From the NCBI GenBank assembly GCA_938036785.1, contig CALHWE010000004.1, positions 1-12,806 of the forward strand: a stretch of DNA of 12,806 nucleotides. The letters are read 5' to 3'. The stretch is from an uncultured Candidatus Saccharibacteria bacterium (GTDB taxonomy: Bacteria > Patescibacteriota > Saccharimonadia > Saccharimonadales > Saccharimonadaceae). The position numbers and the translations under genes were made by a program. Below the pieces are notes generated by a model that was not told the DNA's origin, made no database searches, and saw nothing but the letters and a program-made list of their open reading frames with translations. This document shows positions 6,435 to 11,533 of this stretch, one piece after another (within the stretch, counting starts at the first letter, position 1; the number at the start of each line of letters is the position of its first letter).

Positions 6435-7184
6435 TTATGCTTGGTATGTCTTGTGGTAGTGCTGTGGTGTATGCTGTGTAATACACTGGAAGCGATGGAT
6501 ATAGTGCGACTGATCGGCATAGAGCTCTCGCCAATCTTCTGTAAAGCTCCGCTGAAACTGGACAATCGTCCGCAGCGCTTGAGGTGAAAAGCCCGTTCGC
6601 TGGCGAACAATCCGTCGCAGATGCCGCTCGGAGCAGCCCAACTGCTGAGCGATTTGGGTAATCGTATGCTGACCATCAAGCCGAGCGATGACCTGCATGA
6701 TAAAGTCATCTGCCTGCACTAGGTTACATTCAATCATTCGTTGGATGCAAGTTGCGAGAATATCTTGCTGCCGAGTAAAGCTGTGCTGTTGCAACGCAGC
6801 AATAATATCTGTGACGGCCCAGCCGGCCAGCCGCTTAATAGGTATCGCTGCGCCAACGACTGCATCGACGTCACCGTGATACACACCAGGATGCAGGCGT
6901 ATTCCCACATAATGAAATCGTCGACCCAGTGCTATCCGCCAAGCAGTTTGGCATGGCGTCATGATAGAGGCGCTGCAGTCATCTAAATCAAAGACAATAT
7001 CAATACATGCATCGGGCAAAATTGTGTAGTAGAAGTTGCGTGCCCGTGGCTGCGTTGTCTTTAGCTCCCATAGACAGTACACATAGCGAGCGTGCGCTAC
7101 CTGTGGTGGTATTTCGTCATACCGCACACGACGAGCAGCCGCTCGCATGATGCCATTTTGCCGAGGGGTGTATGGAGATCTCAT
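6435..7184 (-). CDS. AraC-family transcriptional regulator
   Basis: The 249-residue protein has an N-terminal domain of the DUF6597 sensor type (ILPDACIDIVFDL, 55-67, and FHYVGIRLHPGV, 90-101) and a C-terminal AraC DNA-binding domain (about 170-249). The first HTH is ITQIAQQLGCSERHLRRIVRQRTGFSP (175-201). The second is weakly formed but ends in the typical QSHYIHRFQCITQHTPQHY pattern (225-243). It probably binds DNA next to a promoter and responds to a ligand. Being directly upstream of the VOC cluster on the same strand, it is likely to control that cluster. The start is uncertain: ATG 7184 is the first in frame, and ATG 7148 is an alternative; neither has a Shine-Dalgarno. Confidence 0.88.
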   Translation of the reverse strand: MRSPYTPRQNGIMRAAARRVRYDEIPPQVAHARYVYCLWELKTTQPRARNFYYTILPDACIDIVFDLDDCSASIMTPCQTAWRIALGRRFHYVGIRLHPGVYHGDVDAVVGAAIPIKRLAGWAVTDIIAALQQHSFTRQQDILATCIQRMIECNLVQADDFIMQVIARLDGQHTITQIAQQLGCSERHLRRIVRQRTGFSPQALRTIVQFQRSFTEDWRELYADQSHYIHRFQCITQHTPQHYHKTYQA

Positions 7185-7223
7185 ATATTTTGTGCCGAAA
7201 ATACTGTGCAGCCAAGCACCTCT

Positions 7224-7232
7224 ATTGTACCA
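7224..7232 (-). promoter_or_regulatory. Probable extended -10 promoter of the AraC-type gene
   Basis: TGG-TACAAT at 7232-7224 on the minus strand would start transcription near 7217 and give a leader of about 33 nt. It lies in the 61-bp gap behind the six-helix membrane protein gene. A second, poorer box, TATTTT, lies at 7203-7198. Confidence 0.4.
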
Positions 7233-7245
7233 TGGGCATTACTCG

Positions 7246-7944
7246 CTACTCGGGTAGTAGCCAGTGACCACTCAGCAAGAAGGTTGCCATATCGGCAAGC
7301 AGAGTAAGCCCGCACAGCACAATGACCACTGTAATACTTGAGCGAATGAGCATGCTGTATCGGGCTCGCACCCGCTCGAACCAGGCTATGAAAGGTTGGT
7401 GTCTATCGCACATAATCGCGATGACAAGGCCAAAGAATAACCCCTGGCTGACAAGCAACCACACGATGTGCGCCATGATCACGACAAGCAGTGACTGTTC
7501 GCGGCTCGCTATGGTGATCACTGCGAGGAATGATGGGTCGGTAAAGGCACTGACCGCATAGATAATGCCACCAAGCACAATGCTACGCCTCAGCCACTGC
7601 AAGACTCGGCTATCCTGCGACTCCTGTGGCTCCTTATCCGATTTTATATGCCTGTGCAAGCGAGCTGCCGCCCAGCCAAGCAGCCCCACACTTGCCGCAC
7701 CTTCTGCGCCTACCCACACACAAGCTGGTACACGATGGAGTGCCTGGGCAAATAACTCAGCACTACCGCCAAGTAGGAGCGATGCTGCTACGCCAGCAGT
7801 GACTGTCCCCACTAAGACGATGAGCGCAAACGTAGCAATTTTTTGCTTCGGTAGCTTGCTTGCCACTAGCAGCACAACCAGCACTGCGCCAAACACATCA
7901 AACCCAGCCACGCCAAGGCCAAATGCAAGTGCAATAACATTCAT
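7246..7944 (-). CDS. Six-helix membrane protein (GAP/LysE-like)
   Basis: The 232-residue protein shows six hydrophobic helices at about 3-28, 35-59, 68-95, 118-147, 150-180 and 196-225. A hydrophilic loop (HRHIKSDKEPQESQDS, about 97-112) divides them into two halves of three. This arrangement and the Gly-rich first helix recall the LysE/GAP (Sap) group of small exporters and membrane proteins, but no diagnostic motif is certain. A charged DRHQPFIAWFERVRAR loop precedes the last helix. It stands as a single gene with an extended -10 promoter 7 nt before the ATG. Transport of a small molecule is a guess from the fold only. Confidence 0.7.
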   Translation of the reverse strand: MNVIALAFGLGVAGFDVFGAVLVVLLVASKLPKQKIATFALIVLVGTVTAGVAASLLLGGSAELFAQALHRVPACVWVGAEGAASVGLLGWAAARLHRHIKSDKEPQESQDSRVLQWLRRSIVLGGIIYAVSAFTDPSFLAVITIASREQSLLVVIMAHIVWLLVSQGLFFGLVIAIMCDRHQPFIAWFERVRARYSMLIRSSITVVIVLCGLTLLADMATFLLSGHWLLPE

Positions 7945-7951
7945 AGTGTCT

Positions 7952-7960
7952 AGTATAGCA
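7952..7960 (-). promoter_or_regulatory. Extended -10 promoter of the membrane protein gene
   Basis: TGC-TATACT at 7960-7952 on the minus strand, then 7 nt, then ATG at 7944: a leaderless arrangement. No -35 box is convincing. The remaining gap to the Lnt-like gene (7961-8114) holds no gene that I can support. Confidence 0.6.
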
Positions 7961-8091
7961 GTAGATTCTTGAAGATGGCATACGTATCTCTCATTACACT
8001 GTAGATTATTACGAGCACCTTACCACCAACACAGCACGTCTTATCTCTGTTTACCCAGTAAGAAAGATACGCAGCTCACCTCAAGTTATCG

Positions 8092-8097
8092 TATAAT
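8092..8097 (+). promoter_or_regulatory. Possible antisense -10 box
   Basis: A perfect TATAAT on the plus strand, 18 bp outside the 3' end of the Lnt-like gene, would drive transcription antisense into that gene. There is no good -35 box and no TG extension, so it may be chance in AT-rich intergenic DNA. Confidence 0.2.
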
Positions 8098-8114
8098 ACA
8101 CAAAGCACGCGCTC

Positions 8115-9431
8115 TTATTTGCTATGTCCAACGAATCCAGCAGCATTCCCCGTCAAGCGATCAACGATGATACCGTTGCTATTAATAATCATGGTTGGCC
8201 CATCTGTACCCGCCAAAACAACGGCTGTTTGTGCCTGCCTCGCATGAATAACACTATCCGCTGCGTGAAATTGCTTTTGCAGATAGCCATACTCAGCATC
8301 ATCCAGTGGAATATAGGCAACGTCACTCCCCTTGAGCCGCTCAACAATATCTGGGTAGTGCATGTCATAGCAAATATATGCCGTAACTTTCGTAGCATTA
8401 TGCGTAGCAATTACGCGTGAATAACGCGCTGTGCCAATTGATTCATCTGGCGCAAGATGCGCTTTGTAATTTGTCAGTATACTGCGACCAGACTGATCTA
8501 CCAGTACGACTTTCTTGTATATTCTTGTATCGTCTTTTTCTGTTGTATGGTAGACGATATTGATCGATTCTTTTTGTGCAAAGGCTGCAATTGTTGTGTG
8601 CAGCGCAGGTGGGATATAATTTTCTGGCCAGACGATTGTCGCATGAGGATATTGGTACTGTGCAATTGCGCGCTTTGTCAGATGTATAAGATCCTTCACA
8701 TCAGCTTCAGTAGCGGGTATATCAACACCGCCACGTGTCATCTTTTGGAGTGCAATCACTGGAGGGAGTGGCTTGGCTGGCATATGCACAGCAATACTAT
8801 TTGCCACTGCCACGAGTACAACAAGCCCGCAGCTCATACGTATCCATACGCTCATACGAGCATGCACTATCAGCCACGCTATACTCGCGCCGCAAAGTAA
8901 TACAATCGCTTCGAGCACTACTTCGCCGCCATAGGCACTCCACATAGTGATACTGTCATTACGCCACACGCTATAGCCAAGATGGGGAATCCACCAATCC
9001 TCTACCACTGGTGCATGAGTTCGTATATACGTCAATGTGCACCATGCAATAACAAAGAGCACTACAGCACCGTATGTCCGAATATACCGACGCAGAGCTA
9101 TAATCCAAAATAGATTAGCCTGCAAAAGCGCCCATCCAACACTTGCACCAAATGCCACGCCGGGCGACATAAAGTAGTAATACCAATAGGTCGTTGGTAA
9201 GAGCCATGCCAGCAAGAAACAAGCACCAACGCCATAAAGATGGACGCCTGATAGTCGTCGCACTGCTATAAATAGCAATGCCAATGCAAAAAATACTGGT
9301 AGCTGCAGAAGCCAATGTGGGGCAAAAGCCGTTCCTGCCACAACAATGCCAGATATCGCCGCAAAAATATATGGCCGAGCTGTTCGCCGTATTGTCATAA
9401 AGCGCATAGTTTTCATGTGCTTGCACCCCAT
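8115..9431 (-). CDS. Apolipoprotein N-acyltransferase-like protein
   Basis: The protein has about 438 residues: an N-terminal part with roughly six to seven membrane helices, then a carbon-nitrogen hydrolase (nitrilase) domain outside the membrane. This is the layout of Lnt, which N-acylates the N-terminal Cys of lipoproteins. The catalytic Glu-Lys-Cys triad is visible: E in VWPENYIP (about 270), K in TNYKAHLAP (about 323) and C in AYICYDMHYPDI (about 354). CYD replaces the CYE usual in proteobacterial Lnt. The overall length is below the usual 500 or so. The frame opens at 9470, inside the preceding gene; I chose ATG 9431, 5 nt behind that gene's stop. ATG 9416, preceded by GGGGTG, is equally possible. 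It is probably cotranscribed with the ICMT-like gene. Confidence 0.82.
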   Translation of the reverse strand: MGCKHMKTMRFMTIRRTARPYIFAAISGIVVAGTAFAPHWLLQLPVFFALALLFIAVRRLSGVHLYGVGACFLLAWLLPTTYWYYYFMSPGVAFGASVGWALLQANLFWIIALRRYIRTYGAVVLFVIAWCTLTYIRTHAPVVEDWWIPHLGYSVWRNDSITMWSAYGGEVVLEAIVLLCGASIAWLIVHARMSVWIRMSCGLVVLVAVANSIAVHMPAKPLPPVIALQKMTRGGVDIPATEADVKDLIHLTKRAIAQYQYPHATIVWPENYIPPALHTTIAAFAQKESINIVYHTTEKDDTRIYKKVVLVDQSGRSILTNYKAHLAPDESIGTARYSRVIATHNATKVTAYICYDMHYPDIVERLKGSDVAYIPLDDAEYGYLQKQFHAADSVIHARQAQTAVVLAGTDGPTMIINSNGIIVDRLTGNAAGFVGHSK

Positions 9432-9436
9432 AGACA

Positions 9437-9895
9437 CTACAGCCAGCGCCGCACCCGTCGGCAGTACCACTCGTAACGCTCGTCAAAGACGTGATGGATG
9501 GCGTGCTCTTCGATTGGAATAATGAGCCAGTTTAGCACGCCAAAGCACACCACTGGGCACAGCAGCGCCAGCCATGAGCCGCTCACCAACGCGCAACCAA
9601 GTACCGCCAAGATATATGCAAGATAGAGTGGATTGCGCGAGAAATTGAACGGCCCCGTGGTGAGCAGCTCAGTTGGCTCATCAAGCGGGTTGGTTGAGGT
9701 TGCAGCTCGGCGCAAAGCGCGCATCGTTGCATACATTATAAACACGGCCACAACAATGCAAGCAGCACCTACCAGCCACCATTCGCTGGCAATCACTACT
9801 GTCCCTGGCCACGTCCACGCTACTGCTAAAGCAGCAAAGCCGAAGCCAAAGAGACAAAAATCAGGAATATGGTTATATATCATATGCTTCTTCAT
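9437..9895 (-). CDS. Isoprenylcysteine carboxyl methyltransferase-family membrane protein
   Basis: This 152-residue protein has about four membrane helices and the C-terminal signature of the ICMT/PEMT group: TGPFNFSRNPLYLAYIL (about 80-96), then IPIEEHAIHHVFDERYEWYCRRVRRWL (about 126-152), which correspond to the S-adenosylmethionine-binding RNPxY and EE-x(n)-Y-x-x-Y-x-x-x-V-x-RW motifs. Bacterial members methylate varied membrane-associated substrates; the substrate here is unknown. The ATG is 7 nt behind an extended TATAAT box. It is the first gene of a pair with the Lnt-like gene, 5 nt apart, suggesting both act on lipids or lipid-linked molecules in the same membrane. Confidence 0.88.
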   Translation of the reverse strand: MKKHMIYNHIPDFCLFGFGFAALAVAWTWPGTVVIASEWWLVGAACIVVAVFIMYATMRALRRAATSTNPLDEPTELLTTGPFNFSRNPLYLAYILAVLGCALVSGSWLALLCPVVCFGVLNWLIIPIEEHAIHHVFDERYEWYCRRVRRWL

Positions 9896-9902
9896 GCGTA
9901 TG

Positions 9903-9911
9903 ATTATACCA
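9903..9911 (-). promoter_or_regulatory. Extended -10 promoter of the ICMT-like gene
   Basis: TGG-TATAAT at 9911-9903 on the minus strand, 7 nt before ATG 9895. It faces away from a plus-strand extended -10 at 9921-9929. The two are so close that each occupies the -35 region of the other. Confidence 0.7.
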
Positions 9912-9920
9912 CTTTATTAC

Positions 9921-9929
9921 TGATATAAC
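9921..9929 (+). promoter_or_regulatory. Divergent plus-strand extended -10 promoter
   Basis: TGA-TATAAC at 9921-9929, with 6 nt before an ATG at 9936. Its spacing is that of the leaderless genes in this window. A second extended -10-like string, TGG-TATACG, follows at 9937-9945. It would drive the small ORF and stem-loop region. Confidence 0.4.
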
Positions 9930-9935
9930 ATAAAC

Positions 9936-10001
9936 ATGGTATACGTTCTTATTCTGTACGCATTACCCCTGACTCATTTATCGGAGATGTGCTGCCCGTA
10001 G
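9936..10001 (+). CDS. Candidate leaderless small ORF, 21 residues
   Basis: An ATG exactly 6 nt behind a TGA-TATAAC box opens a frame of 21 codons ending in TAG. The product would start with a hydrophobic stretch (MVYVLILYALPL) and end in SEMCCP. I do not recognise it. The only support is the promoter-to-ATG spacing, which matches the annotated genes here; a 21-codon frame can easily arise by chance. It could be a small membrane peptide or a leader peptide for the structured region behind it. Confidence 0.25.
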   Translation: MVYVLILYALPLTHLSEMCCP

Positions 10002-10086
10002 GGCATCATACACACTTGACACAACTCGCACTAGTCCTTGCACGGCGATGTCTTGCGGTGCTGTGCGTGAAGAACCGGACGTTCTT
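9993..10086 (+). other. Three consecutive stem-loops
   Basis: Hairpin 1 is TGCCC/GGGCA (9993-9997/10001-10005) around GTA. Hairpin 2 is GCACGG/CTGTGC (10040-10045/10061-10066, one G-T pair). Hairpin 3 is AAGAAC/GTTCTT (10070-10075/10081-10086) around CGGAC. No protein frame of note covers them. The base composition is ordinary, unlike the tract that follows. This could be a non-coding RNA or a degraded gene. Confidence 0.3.
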
Positions 10087-10134
10087 GAGCCATTACTTCA
10101 TACTCCTTCTATCTTTCTAACTCATCCCTCTTTG

Positions 10135-10376
10135 TCTTTATTACTATAACTCTCTTTCTCTACTATTTATCTATCTATTTCTCTATATTTCTATCTATCT
10201 CTATACTTATCTCTATTTCTATCTATCTATTTATCTATCTTTATATCTCTTTATCTTTATTTACTTATCTTTATATCTCTCTATTTATCTATTCTTTATA
10301 TTCTTATCTCTATCTTTCTCTCTATATCCATACTATTCTCAATCTTTATATCTTTATACATCAATACATCCATATC
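10135..10376. repeat. G-free TATC/TCTA-rich low-complexity tract
   Basis: The plus strand has no G for 242 consecutive bases and consists of irregular CTAT, TCTA and TTTA words; the biased zone extends from about 10088 to 10420. It is not a clean tandem repeat. The minus strand is therefore C-free and full of TAG and TAA, so neither strand is coding. The right end passes into AT-rich TATATATAAATATATAAAAG (10391-10410). No promoter or protein frame is evident inside. Confidence 0.9.
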
Positions 10377-10432
10377 GATTTCTCTCCTATTATATATAAA
10401 TATATAAAAGAAGAGAAAAAAGAACCGACGCT

Positions 10433-10455
10433 AACAGGGAAAAAACAGGGTAAAA
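10433..10455. repeat. Direct repeat pair AACAGGG, 11 bp apart
   Basis: AACAGGG occurs at 10433-10439 and again at 10444-10450, each followed by an A-rich string (AAAAA, TAAAA). The 11-bp period is close to one helical turn, so both copies would face the same side of the DNA. The pair lies just left of the palindrome and promoter of the glycoside-hydrolase-like gene, where an activator could bind. Confidence 0.45.
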
Positions 10456-10456
10456 T

Positions 10457-10478
10457 AGGCGAATTTCGAAATTCGCCT
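10457..10478. promoter_or_regulatory. 22-bp perfect palindrome (possible operator or terminator stem)
   Basis: Both halves read AGGCGAATTTC and are exact inverted copies, with the centre TCGA. It ends 3 bp before the -35 box of the promoter at 10482. As DNA it looks like a dimer-binding operator. As RNA it would be an 11-bp-arm hairpin; read leftward it is followed by ATTTTACCCTGTTTTTT, so a leftward terminator is also possible. Read rightward there is no T run. Confidence 0.6.
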
Positions 10479-10481
10479 GGT

Positions 10482-10522
10482 TTGATATAAAACTGCGCCT
10501 TGATATACTACCTTGTGAGGAG
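10482..10522 (+). promoter_or_regulatory. Promoter and Shine-Dalgarno of the glycoside-hydrolase-like gene
   Basis: -35 TTGATA (10482-10487), a 16-bp spacer ending in TGA, and -10 TATACT (10504-10509) form the best promoter in the window. The predicted start is near 10516. The Shine-Dalgarno GAGGAG (10517-10522) lies 8 nt before ATG 10531, so the leader is only about 15 nt. Confidence 0.75.
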
Positions 10523-10530
10523 CTTATTAT

Positions 10531-11478
10531 ATGCCAAAGTACGTTCATATTGCTGGTTTTGCTATATTACTTTGTGTGCTGATGTATGTGCTATTGCGCG
10601 TGCTAGCGCCAGCGTCACACTCTACCCCGCAAGGCGGCACAAACCATTCACCTTCTCATCATGCGTCATCGCGTATGCTCTATGGCCTGACAATCGACGA
10701 CAGCTGGGAGGGCACGAGACGGCTTGCTGATATCGTGGAGGCTCTTCAGCGTTTGCCTGCTCGGCCAACGGTGCGGATCGTTATGTCTAAGGATAGATCA
10801 CCGCAGCGTTACCGTGGGCTATTCAAGGCGATTCATCGCGTGGCCGATATCATGGCCCAGCCCGTTGATTCTTCTGATATGCACAGCTACAGTACTGAGC
10901 GCTACCAGCAGCGCTTTGCTGAGTCTTACCAGTATTTATCTCACTATGTAGCGATATGGGAGGTTGGCAATGAAATGAATGGCCAAGAGTGGATCCAAGA
11001 AGACCCGCGCCTTACTGCCGCGAAGGTGGTCAGTGCCTACCGATACATTAAGGATAAGCATGCCGCGGCGGCGCTTGTGCCCTACTACTTCCCGCCAAAC
11101 GGAAGCACGCTGAGTATGAAAGAGTGGCTGCAGGCATACCTACCCGATGATCTGAGGCAGGGCGTCGATTATGTCCTCGTCAGCTACTACGACGATGACA
11201 ACGATGGCTACCAGCCCAACTGGCGACAGGTCTTTGCTGAGCTTGAGATGCTCTTCCCAGAAGCCAAGCTTGGTATTGGCGAGTGCGGCACACCCAGCGA
11301 GCATGCCTCGATGGCGCGTAAGCTACAGCTGTTTCGGCATTATTATGCCATGCCGCAGTACACTCCACGCTACGTTGGTGGATACTTTTGGTGGTATTGG
11401 GCGCACGATGGTGTACCATACAAGGATAACCCGCTCTGGGAGGAAACCGCGAAATATATGAAGAAGCGCCAGTCGTGA
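10531..11478 (+). CDS. Membrane-anchored glycoside-hydrolase-like protein (clan GH-A type TIM barrel)
   Basis: The 315-residue protein has an N-terminal signal anchor (hydrophobic about 7-26) and a Ser/His/Pro-rich linker (about 27-48), so the domain should face outward. The rest can be read as the eight strands of a TIM barrel: LYGLTIDD, TVRIVM, AQPVDSSDM, IWEVGNEMNG, ALVPYYFPP, DYVLVSYYDDD, LGIGECGTP and GGYFWWYW. The Asn-Glu at the end of strand 4 (N147-E148) and the Glu at strand 7 (E251) match the acid/base and nucleophile of clan GH-A enzymes. The exact family and substrate are unknown. A cell-surface glycan, of the cell itself or of a partner organism, is a reasonable target. The start is fixed by a Shine-Dalgarno and strong promoter. 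Confidence 0.75.
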   Translation: MPKYVHIAGFAILLCVLMYVLLRVLAPASHSTPQGGTNHSPSHHASSRMLYGLTIDDSWEGTRRLADIVEALQRLPARPTVRIVMSKDRSPQRYRGLFKAIHRVADIMAQPVDSSDMHSYSTERYQQRFAESYQYLSHYVAIWEVGNEMNGQEWIQEDPRLTAAKVVSAYRYIKDKHAAAALVPYYFPPNGSTLSMKEWLQAYLPDDLRQGVDYVLVSYYDDDNDGYQPNWRQVFAELEMLFPEAKLGIGECGTPSEHASMARKLQLFRHYYAMPQYTPRYVGGYFWWYWAHDGVPYKDNPLWEETAKYMKKRQS

Positions 11479-11517
11479 GCCAGGCGTCCTTTAATCATAC
11501 CCTATTCCACCAATATG

Positions 11518-11526
11518 TGGCATAAT
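11518..11526 (+). promoter_or_regulatory. Extended -10 promoter of the cyclase-like gene
   Basis: TGG-CATAAT at 11518-11526, then 7 nt, then ATG 11534, repeating the leaderless spacing. A small inverted repeat CCAC/GTGG (11507-11510/11517-11520) overlaps its left edge. The gap behind the glycoside-hydrolase-like gene is only 55 bp, without a clear terminator. Confidence 0.5.
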
Positions 11527-11533
11527 ATAACTA

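Noticed and set aside
7181..7219. A GTG-started 12-codon leader peptide whose TGA overlaps the AraC-type ATG (ATGA)
   Set aside because: The GTG is only 4 nt behind the likely -10 box TACAAT, so it would lie at or before the transcription start. The overlap may be chance.
8124..8420. A 98-codon plus-strand frame behind the TATAAT at 8092
   Set aside because: It lies wholly antisense to the Lnt-like nitrilase domain, shows no family pattern and its ATG is 26 nt from the box rather than 6-8. Treated as a shadow of the real gene.
10135..10376. CRISPR array or clean tandem-repeat array in the TATC-rich tract
   Set aside because: There is no constant repeat with unique spacers and no fixed period; the words vary irregularly.
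10088..10440. Replication origin
   Set aside because: The AT-rich patch invites the idea, but there is no dnaA or dnaN gene and I see no cluster of TTATCCACA-type DnaA boxes.
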